Positions 26,315 to 35,500 are shown, counted from the first letter of the stretch. The stretch: DNA of 64,000 nucleotides from Pelosinus propionicus DSM 13327 (GCF_900114615.1 NZ_FOTS01000020.1:1-64000); one strand, 5' to 3'. Numbers and translations are program-made. The notes: generated by a model not told the origin, from the letters alone.

Positions 26315-27394
26315 TTACATTACTCTTAGCAATGAAGTTAAATCCGAAGTACAGATTTCACCATTGGGACAGCCAATTAAATTTCTGCCGCTATCTTTCG
26401 CATTATATAAAGCTTCATCTGCGATTTTAAAGAGTTCTTCTGCTGTTTTGATTTTTTCATTGCCAATTCCGTAACCAATACTAACCGTAACATGTAGTTC
26501 AGTTTCTTCTCCAAACTGAAAGGCATGCTGCTCTATATTATTGGAAATCCTCAAAGCAGCTGCTTGTATTTCCTGTTCATTATTGCACTGCAATATAACT
26601 GCGAACTCTTCACCGCCATAACGAAAAACCATATCCCTTTCCCTCAAACTATTTTTCAGCACAATGGCAATATCTCGCAATACAGCATCACCACATAAAT
26701 GCCCATAAGAGTCATTAAATACCTTAAAATAATCTACGTCAAGAAGTAGTATTGCTATATTACTTGGCTGCATTTCGTTGAGCCTTTTCCGAAAAGATCG
26801 ATAATTATATAAAGTTGTCAACTCATCTTTTTCTGCTAGACTGCTAACCATTTTATAAGAAGATTCCATCTGATTTAACAATTGATTGACCTTTTCATTT
26901 TGAGAAATAGCACGCCCCTCTAGTTGAGATAAGTGTAGAACCAATACATTCATGTTAACAATAAGCAACGAATGCATGTATATAGATAACCTATTTTCTA
27001 CAATTCCATCCGCTTGACTCAAGCTAACTGCAGCATACACACAAGAGATAAGCATGGATCCGATTAACGAATATCTAGGACTATACTGTAGTGCAATCTG
27101 TACTGCATAGAAATAAAATAATATCATTGCCATAGAATCGGGCGTATACCAATATAAGTATCCCAATGCAGCATTTGTAACAATAAAAGAAAAAATCTGA
27201 TAATACAGGTTTCGTCTGCCGATTGATAAGGTAATTAGCACACCATATACTATTATTACCATGCTGTAGAGAGGAAGCTGCTCATTGGACTCATCCGGTG
27301 CTTTTGCAAGGACTAAAGCCAAACAAAAAGCTAATGCAATAACATTTGCAATAAATACAATCCGTACCTTTCTATACGTTTTTTCTTCAAACAT
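26315..27394 (-). CDS. Membrane-bound diguanylate cyclase (GGDEF)
   Basis: Synthesises the second messenger c-di-GMP from two GTP. 359 residues: about six membrane helices in the first 180 residues, a short coiled linker (LLNQMESSYKMVSSLAEKDELTTLYNYRSF) and a GGDEF domain with the active-site variant RYGGEEF and an intact inhibitory site RERD five residues before it, so product inhibition is likely. No EAL or HD-GYP domain. The signal sensed by the membrane part is unknown. ATG at 27394 follows AGAGGG. It stands alone between two terminator-like hairpins. Confidence 0.93.
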   Translation of the reverse strand: MFEEKTYRKVRIVFIANVIALAFCLALVLAKAPDESNEQLPLYSMVIIVYGVLITLSIGRRNLYYQIFSFIVTNAALGYLYWYTPDSMAMILFYFYAVQIALQYSPRYSLIGSMLISCVYAAVSLSQADGIVENRLSIYMHSLLIVNMNVLVLHLSQLEGRAISQNEKVNQLLNQMESSYKMVSSLAEKDELTTLYNYRSFRKRLNEMQPSNIAILLLDVDYFKVFNDSYGHLCGDAVLRDIAIVLKNSLRERDMVFRYGGEEFAVILQCNNEQEIQAAALRISNNIEQHAFQFGEETELHVTVSIGYGIGNEKIKTAEELFKIADEALYNAKDSGRNLIGCPNGEICTSDLTSLLRVM

Positions 27395-27430
27395 GCCAAA
27401 CCCTCTTTTATACTTATTAACTGATAAAGA

Positions 27431-27449
27431 GCGACTTAATCTAAGTCGC
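27431..27449. repeat. Short perfect hairpin upstream of the diguanylate cyclase
   Basis: GCGACTTA / TAAGTCGC around ATC; on the plus strand TTTTT follows. On the minus strand it lies in the leader of the diguanylate cyclase gene. A second A/T-rich inverted repeat (CTTTTATCAT / ATGATAAAAG) follows at about 27468-27499. No c-di-GMP riboswitch pattern was seen. Confidence 0.4.
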
Positions 27450-27616
27450 TTTTTAACTTTATTTTGCTTTTATCATCCTCCTAAGAAAATGATAAAAGAC
27501 CAGCTTAAATAAAACTATCTTTTTTAGCATTGTGAAATCAAATTTATCTCTATTGCTGGGTTCTCCACTTTTTTCCAAATTCCTGCCTAAAATTTGATCT
27601 TTATTATATTTAAAAA

Positions 27617-27656
27617 CGCATTTTTGAGACCAATATTAATTGGTCTCAAAAATGCG
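27617..27656 (-). terminator. Terminator after the glutamate synthase operon
   Basis: A perfect 18-base inverted repeat (27617-27634 and 27639-27656, loop of four) followed on the minus strand by TTTTTA. It lies about 140 bases past the operon end. Confidence 0.7.
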
Positions 27657-27742
27657 CTTAATTTAATTATCCGATGACTTATCCCGTTTTATAAACTCTT
27701 TTTAAATAATCAACAGTAAGAGGGCCGAACTTTCCAAACTAT

Positions 27743-27786
27743 AGCTAAGATTCAGACGGCGTCGAACTACCGTCTGAATCTTAGCT
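27743..27786 (-). terminator. Second perfect hairpin after the glutamate synthase operon
   Basis: A perfect 17-base inverted repeat (27743-27759 and 27770-27786, loop of 10), eight bases from the last stop codon. No U-tract follows on either strand, so it may stabilise the mRNA 3' end rather than terminate. Confidence 0.55.
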
Positions 27787-27793
27787 TCTTTAT

Positions 27794-30100
27794 CTAGGCA
27801 TGAATCGGTTGCTTATTCGCATGCATTGACCAAATACCACAAGGGCAAATTCCTGCACAAATACCGCAGCCTATACATTTATTAGCATTAGAAGCATATT
27901 CAAAATTTCCATCTGATCCCAATGTACGAGTAATTGCGTTTTCTGGACATGACCTTTCGCACATGTGACAATCACGGCATGTGCCACAGCTAATACAACG
28001 TAAATGATCATCATCTGCCTTAGGAACATCACAGGAATGACATTTTTTAAAATATGCCGTACTTAATCTATTTTTATCGATTTTAGTTTTTGGCTGCATT
28101 TGATAGGCAGTTCCTGTCAGATAAGCATCCACCGCTGCCGCTGCATGACGTGCCGCACAGATGGCATCTACCATACGTCCCGGCTTTATAGCATCGCCGG
28201 CCGTATACACCCCTTCTGCAATACGACAATCTCCAGTAACCTTCAAATGTCCTTTTTCAATTATAATTTCTTCTGGTAAGAACTCAAGTTCAGGCACTTC
28301 TCCAATTGCAATTATAATGGTATCCCCTTTAATAAATTCATTATCTTGCGTAATAATGCCTTCAGCTGTAACCTCTTTTGTGATAACCGGCCACATTAAA
28401 GTCGCTCCTAGATCTTCTACATGGGCAATTTCTTTCGCATCAGCAGCTGGTCTTTGTACATCAATACAGGTAACATATTCTGCTCCCATTTCATAAGCAC
28501 CGACCGCTGCATCCATTCCGGAATTACCACAACCAATTACAATTACATGTTTACCGACTTTGGGAGATTTTCCTTTATTGATTCCTTTTAGAAAATCAAT
28601 TCCTTTAATAATACGTTCATGCCCTGGCCACGGAATGACTCTGCCTTTGTGACCGCCGGTAGCTACCACCACTGCATCATGATTTGCTCTTATTTCAGAA
28701 AACTTTTCTTTATCTACCTTCGTATTATTTTTAAATATCACACCCATGTCTTCAATACGTTTTAATTCTGCTGACAGCGTTTGCTGAGGCAGCCGTGAAC
28801 GAGGTATAACCTGCTCTAGCTTCCCTCCCATTTTTGAATCGCTTTCAAAAACTGTTACATCATAACCTTGGCGAATTAACTGCCATGCTACAGTCAAACC
28901 TGCAGCACCACCTCCAATAATAGCTACACTCTTTCCTTTAGGTACGGCTGCTTTATCTAACGTAACATCTTTGGAATAGGTACCAAGCTCACCAATTTGT
29001 ACAGAAATATCAAGATTTTTACGTGTACAGTCTTCCATACAAACGTTAGGGCACACTGCTCCACAAACAGAGCCAGGAAACGGGGTATACTCCAATACCA
29101 ATTTATAAGCTTCTTCCACTTTTCCTTCTCGCAACAAATTATAGCGGCGTTGAGATGGAATTGAAGCCGTACAATTAAATTCACATGGAGATGCATAATA
29201 CGCATTTTCCCAAACTGGAACGCGTTGCCGATATACACCTGTCGTAACTAAACCAATTACAGAAAAATCATCCTTTAAAACATCACTAAAAATACCATTT
29301 GGAACCCACTCTTCTGTACGAAAAGGAAGGATTTTCGTTTGAGATGTTTTGCTGCGTTCCTCATATCGTAATGGTACTACTTTATACCATTCGGACCAAT
29401 TACTTAATTCATCCCTTATTTCCGAACGCGCAATGGATGTCACAAAATCATCCATTTTGCCATCCAAATAGGCAATATCCTCTTGATCAAGAGGCTTAAT
29501 TTTGACATCTTTCTTGGAAATTCCTGAAGCATTTCCCCGGAAATATAAAGTTCCCCCTACCATTCCTACACAAGAACGATCGCCTAACACAGACTCAAAC
29601 TTTTCACTGTCATATCCGCAAACTACAGCAATACCACCGGACATAAATTCAAAGGAAAAACTGCCGCAATTTTTTAAAACCCAAAATTCGGGTGGTGCAT
29701 ATAAAGGATCATGTTTCATCAAGGAACCTGAACGAGTACCCGCCCTACCGCCAATATAAATATTGCCTGATGCTGCGCAGTGAGCAGCCGTATCACCCGC
29801 ATCACCACGAACTACAATTTTACCACCAGCATTCAGCCAACCTACATCAGCAGAAGCAGAGCCTTCTACAATAATTTCTGTACCTTCCAAACACATAGAT
29901 CCTACACGTTGACCAGGGTTTTTTACTAAAAATTTGAGGTCTTTTCCTTCCGGATGCCATAAAGGTCCTCCAATATCATGTTGGCCAGAGGCTTCAATAT
30001 GAAATTCCGTCTCCCCTGCTGCCACTGCTTCATTAATTACTTGCAGCAAATCCTGAGTGGACATCCGCTGACTTCCGTCAAGACTTTTTAACTTAAACAT
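27794..30100 (-). CDS. Glutamate synthase: GXGXG domain fused to FAD/NAD(P)H oxidoreductase with ferredoxin tail
   Basis: 768 residues in three parts. Residues 1-230 are the glutamate synthase GXGXG beta-helix domain (GGKIVVRGDAGDTAAHCAASGNIYIGGRAGT). About 330-690 is a GltD-like flavoprotein with two cysteine clusters (CEFNCTASIPSQRR, CGAVCPNVCMEDCTR), FAD motif GGGAAGLTVAWQL and NAD(P)H motif IGCGNSGMDAAVG. The C-terminus has Cys-rich ferredoxin motifs (CISCGTCRDCHMCERSCP and CIGCGICAGICPCG). It should feed electrons from NAD(P)H to the FMN subunit encoded next upstream. The C-terminal ferredoxin adds a possible second electron entry. In bacterial GltB the GXGXG domain belongs to the large subunit; here it is on the small one. 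Confidence 0.9.
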   Translation of the reverse strand: MFKLKSLDGSQRMSTQDLLQVINEAVAAGETEFHIEASGQHDIGGPLWHPEGKDLKFLVKNPGQRVGSMCLEGTEIIVEGSASADVGWLNAGGKIVVRGDAGDTAAHCAASGNIYIGGRAGTRSGSLMKHDPLYAPPEFWVLKNCGSFSFEFMSGGIAVVCGYDSEKFESVLGDRSCVGMVGGTLYFRGNASGISKKDVKIKPLDQEDIAYLDGKMDDFVTSIARSEIRDELSNWSEWYKVVPLRYEERSKTSQTKILPFRTEEWVPNGIFSDVLKDDFSVIGLVTTGVYRQRVPVWENAYYASPCEFNCTASIPSQRRYNLLREGKVEEAYKLVLEYTPFPGSVCGAVCPNVCMEDCTRKNLDISVQIGELGTYSKDVTLDKAAVPKGKSVAIIGGGAAGLTVAWQLIRQGYDVTVFESDSKMGGKLEQVIPRSRLPQQTLSAELKRIEDMGVIFKNNTKVDKEKFSEIRANHDAVVVATGGHKGRVIPWPGHERIIKGIDFLKGINKGKSPKVGKHVIVIGCGNSGMDAAVGAYEMGAEYVTCIDVQRPAADAKEIAHVEDLGATLMWPVITKEVTAEGIITQDNEFIKGDTIIIAIGEVPELEFLPEEIIIEKGHLKVTGDCRIAEGVYTAGDAIKPGRMVDAICAARHAAAAVDAYLTGTAYQMQPKTKIDKNRLSTAYFKKCHSCDVPKADDDHLRCISCGTCRDCHMCERSCPENAITRTLGSDGNFEYASNANKCIGCGICAGICPCGIWSMHANKQPIHA

Positions 30101-30112
30101 ATTGGTTTCCTC

Positions 30113-31747
30113 CTAACACACATACTGAATTGCCAATTTCTCAGCAATGGCTTGATCTGTTGTTACTAAAGCATCCGAGCGCCCCACCGGCAAAGAACTA
30201 TTGCCTATTGGTGCCATTAATTTTCTTAATTCACTGTCAAGGGCCAGCATATATTCCACAATATTTTGTGCCCCTTTATCAATATCTAATCGCTCAACAA
30301 GACGAGGATCTTGTGTACAAATACCTGCTGGGCACTTGCCTGTATTGCAGGCGTTGCATCTGCCATGTTCATTCCCTACACAGCCTAACAGCTGAATCAA
30401 TATTTTGCCTAGAAATACCCCATTGGCACCTAAACAAATAACCTTAAACGCATCAGCTGCTGCATTTCCAGTAAGTCCGATACCGCCGCCAGCCCATAAA
30501 GGTATCTGTCCTTGTCGCCCTTGTTTTACTGCAGACAAATAACATTCTCGTGTTTTAGAAACTACTGGGTGTCCTGTATGATCAAGAGAGATTTCATTAG
30601 CGGCCCCTGTACCACCTTGAATACCGTCTATGAAAAATCCACCGCAGATTCGATAAGGATCACGCAACAAATTATTATATACAGACACAGATGTTGCAGA
30701 AGCAGCACATTTAATCGCTACTGGAACCCTAAATTTAAACGCTGCATTCATTGATAAAAACATTTTCTGTACAGATTCTTCTATTGAATACAAACCTTGG
30801 TGATTCGGTGGCGACATCAAGTCGGCTTTTGGTACACCACGAATCGCTTGCACATGATCAGCGACTTTAGCTGCAGGTAAAAGCCCTCCATCACCAGGCT
30901 TTGCTCCTTGACCTATTTTTATTAATATTCCAGCTGGATCTACTTTCATTTTAGGTATTGCTTTCACGATTCGGTTCCAGCCAAAATGTCCTGATGCAAT
31001 TTGCAATATCATATATTTAAGCTGTTCTGATTCTAGAAGTTTAACAGGCATTCCGCCTTCACCGGAGGACATACGCACAGGCATGTTATGCTTTTCATTC
31101 AAATAGGCTGTAGCCATAGCGATAGCTTCCCATGCTCTAGTAGACAAAGCCCCAATTGACATATCACTAAAAATAATAGGATAAATCCAGTTTACAGGCG
31201 GTAATTTAGCTGTCAAATTCAATGTACCATTTACCGAACTCAAAGGTAGTTCGTGAGGCATTAGTACCCTTCCAAAAGGCGCTAAGATATCAAATGTATG
31301 ACGCTCTGAATCCAAAGCAGGGTCAGTCATCTGTGATATACGCCCTACAATAATATTATCCAATGTGCGTCCACTATTTAAGCTGGTACGCCCTCCCCGC
31401 TTAATTGGCGATCCACCCTTTCTTGCTAATAGACTAAAACGAGAGTCAGGATTTCGGACTGGTTTAATAGCTTGGTTGGGACATATCTTCTCACACATTC
31501 CACAACCCGTACAGGCATTTTCTATGCTATTTTGTTGTTTAATCATAAGTACCGCGCTATGTCTTTGGCTTGGTTCTGGACGATGACCAGTAGAGACTGT
31601 AACAGAACGTCGCTCTACTGCAGGCATGATTGCCTGAAAGGTACAAGCTGCAACACAGCTACCGCACATAGTACAGCGGTCAGTCTTATATTCAATTTTC
31701 CAAGGTAAATCATTTACTGTGATATCCTGAGTATTTACTGTTTCCAT
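30113..31747 (-). CDS. Glutamate synthase FMN-binding central subunit with N-terminal ferredoxins
   Basis: 544 residues. The first ~90 carry two 4Fe-4S motifs (CTMCGSCVAACTF and CTGCGMCEKICPN). The rest is the glutamate synthase TIM-barrel with IGQGAKPGDGGLLP, LMSPPNHQGLYSIEE, FIDGIQGGTGAA and the CVGNEHGRCNACNTGKCPAGICTQDP cluster region. It converts 2-oxoglutarate plus ammonia (from the amidotransferase subunit) to glutamate. It is the archaeal-type layout, with separate amidotransferase. ATG at 31747 follows GGAGGTAGAGAG and overlaps the gltA-like gene by 13 bases. Confidence 0.92.
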   Translation of the reverse strand: METVNTQDITVNDLPWKIEYKTDRCTMCGSCVAACTFQAIMPAVERRSVTVSTGHRPEPSQRHSAVLMIKQQNSIENACTGCGMCEKICPNQAIKPVRNPDSRFSLLARKGGSPIKRGGRTSLNSGRTLDNIIVGRISQMTDPALDSERHTFDILAPFGRVLMPHELPLSSVNGTLNLTAKLPPVNWIYPIIFSDMSIGALSTRAWEAIAMATAYLNEKHNMPVRMSSGEGGMPVKLLESEQLKYMILQIASGHFGWNRIVKAIPKMKVDPAGILIKIGQGAKPGDGGLLPAAKVADHVQAIRGVPKADLMSPPNHQGLYSIEESVQKMFLSMNAAFKFRVPVAIKCAASATSVSVYNNLLRDPYRICGGFFIDGIQGGTGAANEISLDHTGHPVVSKTRECYLSAVKQGRQGQIPLWAGGGIGLTGNAAADAFKVICLGANGVFLGKILIQLLGCVGNEHGRCNACNTGKCPAGICTQDPRLVERLDIDKGAQNIVEYMLALDSELRKLMAPIGNSSLPVGRSDALVTTDQAIAEKLAIQYVC

Positions 31748-32841
31748 CTCTCTACCTCCAATGCGTCATTAATAATAACCACTTCACGTTCATTTGGATA
31801 TACATCTAGTTCTTGATTGCGATGAGGCAAAATAGCATTTAAACCACATACTTCGGAAGCAATAGCTACCATTGTATCATCCCCGCCTACAACTACGGGT
31901 CGTAATTTCTTAGAATCGCAACAGGTCATAATACTACCATTAGGCAACATACCAATCACTGTATTCGGTCCATTAATTTCTAAAGAGCCTAATGATTGTC
32001 TGATTGCCCTCAGTTCAGCACCATCGGAACGAGAACTAAGCTCATTAAATGGAAGAGGAGTAATCACGTGTTTATAATATTTAATAGGCCATTTTAATTC
32101 TTGTAGTACATAGTGCAAGGTATACAGAAAGTTCTGGGAATCAGACTCAAAACCAATATACCCACGATGTAAGGATTTTTGATATTCTTTATTCTTGGTA
32201 TAAAAAGTGTTTTCTCCATTAGCACACAAAGTATAACCTTGCAAGAAAAAAGGATGAGCCGCATAACGCACAATATCATAATTTGTGTTTTGCCTGCATT
32301 GGACAACTACATTTTTTGCCATCAAGTCACCATTATTGTCCCACAGCTTAAAGTAGGTAGCAATGTCCCAAGGATCACCAATTTCTTTTAAAGTCAAAAC
32401 ATCTGGCCAAAAAGAATAAACATAGCCTTGATCTTGCTTTTCCAACAATTCACGCAGCGCCAGTCTAGTATCTAGCAATAACTCGCCTTTTGCCTCTTCT
32501 GAAGCATCACGATAATATTCAGGGTAATCATAATTGCGAAAAATATAATAAGGCATAGCCTTAATATCAAGTTTTACGTTTTTAACTCCACGAGGAATCC
32601 ATTCTGCCAATTGGCGAAAATCATTGGCCTCCATATAGTCTTCAACCAGCTTTGCTCCCTTTTGCGTACAGGCCAATGATAATAAAGGCTTATCCTTATG
32701 TTTTGAAAAAACTCCTGCCAGGTCCTGCATAACCATCGCAAAACCTGAATTATCATGTCCCTCTTGCTGCGGTAACATTAAATGCAACGCTGCTGATGGA
32801 TGGAAAAACTCTTTACTTTTAATGGCGCCAATTCTACACAT
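31735..32841 (-). CDS. Glutamate synthase class II glutamine amidotransferase subunit
   Basis: 368 residues of the Ntn-hydrolase amidotransferase fold. The ATG at 32841 puts Cys at position 2 (M-C-R-I-G-A-I), which after Met removal is the catalytic nucleophile; a GTG four codons earlier would bury it and is rejected. GHDNSGFAMV and the later YAAHPFFLQGYTLCANGENTFY resemble the GltB N-terminal domain. It releases ammonia from glutamine for the FMN subunit. It is the first gene of the three-gene operon and has a 340-base leader with a ykkC-family aptamer. Confidence 0.88.
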   Translation of the reverse strand: MCRIGAIKSKEFFHPSAALHLMLPQQEGHDNSGFAMVMQDLAGVFSKHKDKPLLSLACTQKGAKLVEDYMEANDFRQLAEWIPRGVKNVKLDIKAMPYYIFRNYDYPEYYRDASEEAKGELLLDTRLALRELLEKQDQGYVYSFWPDVLTLKEIGDPWDIATYFKLWDNNGDLMAKNVVVQCRQNTNYDIVRYAAHPFFLQGYTLCANGENTFYTKNKEYQKSLHRGYIGFESDSQNFLYTLHYVLQELKWPIKYYKHVITPLPFNELSSRSDGAELRAIRQSLGSLEINGPNTVIGMLPNGSIMTCCDSKKLRPVVVGGDDTMVAIASEVCGLNAILPHRNQELDVYPNEREVVIINDALEVERWKQ

Positions 32842-33036
32842 ATCTTCCCCCACTCCTTCATACCAAGCTAAATTTTAAATTTATACAACTATCTTTTCTT
32901 AGACCAGGGCAGCACTCTCAATGAGCGATCGTGAAAAAAGCAACTTATATCATTGCAACAGAAAAGACCCGGGAAACCACTGGATAGTGAAGTTGGTTCT
33001 AAGTAGAAAATGCCTACCAGCAAACCTTACTTATCC

Positions 33037-33138
33037 AGGACTTTCCGCAGGGCCTTTTTTACCCACGGTGTTGTGCGATCTGCACCTGTACCGCTTGGAC
33101 CAGACCACTAAATAGCGCGGAACCCTAGGTACACTCCT
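33037..33138 (-). ncRNA. ykkC-family riboswitch, subtype 2 (ppGpp candidate)
   Basis: On the minus strand the leader shows CCTAGGGTTCCG, CTGGTCCAAG, ACACCG and GGGTAAAAAAGGCCC in the order and spacing of the ykkC fold. GGTCCAAG and the 3' GCGGAAAG are unlike the guanidine-I type (GGTCCGAGAG, CCCGGGAGA), so it belongs to subtype 2, whose members sense ppGpp, PRPP or nucleotides. P1 is AGGA (33138-33135) with TCCT (33040-33037). Because the gene is an amino acid (glutamate) enzyme, ppGpp is the more likely ligand; this is inference. Just downstream, CTGGATA (overlapping the 3' side of P1) can pair with TATCCAG, a possible switch. Confidence 0.75.
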
Positions 33139-33186
33139 AAAAACCTTTTGTCTTATTACAGGAAACGTTTTTGTTTCACTTACTAC

Positions 33187-33215
33187 ATTATAAAAACGAA
33201 AGCTTTCACTGTCAA
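33187..33215 (-). promoter_or_regulatory. Promoter of the glutamate synthase operon
   Basis: Minus strand TTGACA (33215-33210), 17-base spacer, TATAAT (33192-33187); predicted start near 33180, 40 bases before the aptamer. The rest of the gap (33220-33600) is AT-rich and shows nothing I can name. Confidence 0.85.
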
Positions 33216-33602
33216 TATGTATAAAAAATAATACATTATACACTTTATATACATGAAAAATATTATTTTTTTCTGAAAAATCCTACAGTTATTACTGATA
33301 ATCACTCTCTTTCAGGTATCGATTTTGTATAATTATTCACATATTTCTTTTCTATTTCAGCCTATATTTCTATTCGCACATTCATTGTTCCTTTACATTC
33401 CTACTCTTTGCGAAATTGACAAAATATTAATAGCTCATTATGTATTGCATTGTTTTTCAGTATACAAAATAATTCCGTTATCAAATCAAAATACGTAAGC
33501 TTTAACCCTGTGTATAATTTAGTAAATATTTACATATACTACTTCTATCTTATATTAATTTAACAAAGCCCATAAACTATTTTGCTAGATAGGAGCTATC
33601 AA

Positions 33603-34178
33603 ATGTTAAAAAACCTTTTTAGTTTCCCCAAACTAAACTCTGAGCTAAAATTAAATATTAACCAACCGACTGCAATGTATGACATTGCCAGCCATTTACG
33701 CACGATTATGCAAGAAGCAACTGCAACAAATGTTTCTCTTGTTATCTTGTGTATTGGGACAGATCGCTCCACAGGTGATTCTCTTGGTCCTCTTACAGGT
33801 ACTAAGCTGCGCTCATTTAATCCGTATCCACATATTTATGGCACCCTTGACGAACCAATTCATGCCTCAAACTTAAAAGATAGTATCTGCTCCATCCAGT
33901 CAAACATCTCTAATCCTTTTATTATAGCTGTAGATGCTTGCCTTGGACGTTTAGAAAACGTAGGTTGTGTGTCTCTTGGTAAAGGATCTCTAAAACCAGG
34001 TGCTGCAGTACATAAAGATCTCCCTTCCGTAGGTGATGCCTATATTACTGGCATTGTAAATGTAAGTGGTTTTATGGAGCATCTTGTATTACAAAGCACA
34101 AGATTAAACTTAGTTATGAAAATGTCTGATACCATAGCTCATGCCATCTCTTACGGTTTGCGAACCTATGCAAAATAA
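33603..34178 (+). CDS. yyaC: YyaC-family spore protein (DUF1256)
   Basis: 191 residues from the ATG at 33603, eight bases after AGGAG; a TTG 21 bases upstream is in frame but has no site. The core CIGTDRSTGDSLGPLTGTKL and NPFIIAVDACLGRLENVGCVSLGKGSLKPGAAVHKDLPSVGDAYITG identifies the YyaC family, related in fold to the germination protease Gpr and hydrogenase-maturation proteases, with conserved Asp residues. In Bacillus it lies near spo0J close to oriC and is linked to sporulation. Its activity is not established. It is transcribed against its neighbours and against replication. Confidence 0.9.
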   Translation: MLKNLFSFPKLNSELKLNINQPTAMYDIASHLRTIMQEATATNVSLVILCIGTDRSTGDSLGPLTGTKLRSFNPYPHIYGTLDEPIHASNLKDSICSIQSNISNPFIIAVDACLGRLENVGCVSLGKGSLKPGAAVHKDLPSVGDAYITGIVNVSGFMEHLVLQSTRLNLVMKMSDTIAHAISYGLRTYAK

Positions 34179-34202
34179 ACAAAAGTTGGAATTAAAACAG
34201 CA

Positions 34203-34238
34203 AGAAAGCTAGAGGCATAATCTCTAGCTTTCTTTTTG
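34203..34238 (+). terminator. Terminator of yyaC
   Basis: AGAAAGCTAGAGG / CTCTAGCTTTCT around CATAAT-like loop, followed by TTTTT. Confidence 0.85.
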
Positions 34239-34310
34239 GCGTAAACAATTTTCAATTAAAATGATCCTAACAAGAGGGAATCAACTGCCACTTGAATCCA
34301 CTCCTTAGGA

Positions 34311-34541
34311 TTACACACGTCCTAATTCTTCAATAATTTCATTAAATGTTTTATCAGCAGCATTAATAACAGGAACATCTGCAAGTGAGTCTGACATTGC
34401 ATTTACGTCTGTTCCACCTACGATAATAGCATCGACTCCGCTAAGATTGCTTTCACTTAAATCTACGATCTCATATCCTTTTGTTTCTAACATATCCGCT
34501 AAAATAGTCAACGATTTCTCTACTGCAATAATGCCTTGCAT
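34311..34541 (-). CDS. YkuS-family protein (UPF0180)
   Basis: 76 residues from the ATG at 34541, chosen because GGAGG lies eight bases before it; a GTG three codons earlier overlaps that site. The pattern MQGIIAVEKSLTILADMLETKGYEIVDL and DAIIVGGTDVNAMSD is a typical UPF0180 small alpha/beta fold. Function is not known for the family. It stands alone between yyaC (convergent) and the aldolase gene. Confidence 0.85.
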   Translation of the reverse strand: MQGIIAVEKSLTILADMLETKGYEIVDLSESNLSGVDAIIVGGTDVNAMSDSLADVPVINAADKTFNEIIEELGRV

Positions 34542-34636
34542 TGCATCCACCTCCGGCTATAGGGTTAGCAAAAGATCCGGAGATTATTCCACTTTTTTAA
34601 ATTTATTCTATTTTTTATCATCATTATATGTTCTGT

Positions 34637-35284
34637 TTATACATTTTTTTTACCATAAGGCTTAAATTTTCTTAAAAATTCATCCATTTCATCAGAGGAT
34701 AATAAAATAGGATCTCCTACGCACCTTGCTTTATAATAAATTTGCGCAACAAATTCAATTTCTTCTGCTGTGTCAAATGCATACTCAATGGTTTCGCCAA
34801 TGGTCAATAATCCATGATTTGCAAGTAATACTGCATATCGATCCCGTATGTATTCAAAAGCTACCTGGGACAATTCCTCGCTGCCAAATAATTTATAAGG
34901 TGCACATCGTACATCTTTTCCAGCATATCCAATTAAATAATGTACTGGCTCAATCTTCCAATGAAGAGCTGCTAAAATACTACAGTAAATTGAATGAGCA
35001 TGCAAAACTGCACCAACTTCCTCCCTTTTCTGATAAAAAATACGATGCATAGAATATTCACTAGAAGGATTGCGATCTCCATCTATCTTGTTCCCATGGA
35101 GATCTAAAACCACAATATCTTTCGGTGTCGTTTTAAAATAATCCAACCCACTAGGGCTGATCGCCATAAGCCCTTCTGCTTTATTAAAAAGACTAATATT
35201 GCCTCCTGTTCCTTTTGTTAAGCCATGAGTAATAAGCCTTTGTCCATATTCCACAATAAGCTCTCTTTCTTTTTCTAAAATCAT
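34637..35284 (-). CDS. Class II aldolase/adducin family protein (fuculose-phosphate aldolase-like)
   Basis: 215 residues from the ATG at 35284, following GGGAGGAAAAA. The zinc-binding set is visible: Glu in SSEYSMH, HAHSIYC, and NHGLL. GNISLFNKAEGLMAISPSGLDY is the phosphate-binding part of the family. It probably cleaves a sugar phosphate such as L-fuculose-1-phosphate or a methylthioribulose derivative; other members are decarboxylases or epimerases, so the substrate is open. No sugar-pathway neighbours help to decide. Confidence 0.85.
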   Translation of the reverse strand: MILEKERELIVEYGQRLITHGLTKGTGGNISLFNKAEGLMAISPSGLDYFKTTPKDIVVLDLHGNKIDGDRNPSSEYSMHRIFYQKREEVGAVLHAHSIYCSILAALHWKIEPVHYLIGYAGKDVRCAPYKLFGSEELSQVAFEYIRDRYAVLLANHGLLTIGETIEYAFDTAEEIEFVAQIYYKARCVGDPILLSSDEMDEFLRKFKPYGKKNV

Positions 35285-35459
35285 AATTTTTCCTCCCATA
35301 ATAATAATTTTATGACTTTCAAAAAAACACCTCTATAGTATACTCAGGCAAAGGATCAATTGTATGCGCATGTTAAGTAAAAAGCTGTATACCGCTCCTT
35401 GCCGTCTTAAATGAGACTTGCTTGAGACCGCATGTCAATCTATTAATGAAGTTCTTATA

Positions 35460-35499
35460 AAAATGGAGCGCCACAATGATTTTGTATGGCACTCCATTT
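35460..35499 (-). terminator. Terminator of the bactofilin gene
   Basis: AAAATGGAG-x-GCCA ... TGGC-x-CTCCATTTT directly after the stop codon, with A/T ends on both strands. Confidence 0.75.
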
Positions 35500-35500
35500 T

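Noticed and set aside
27395-27793. c-di-GMP riboswitch near the diguanylate cyclase
   Set aside because: The gap contains only simple inverted repeats; no GEMM core was seen.
32964-32981. Possible Noc-binding site (CCCGGGAAA within GACCCGGGAAACC)
   Set aside because: Only the right half matches ATTTCCCGGGAAAT; it lies in the glutamate synthase leader and can be explained by that RNA.
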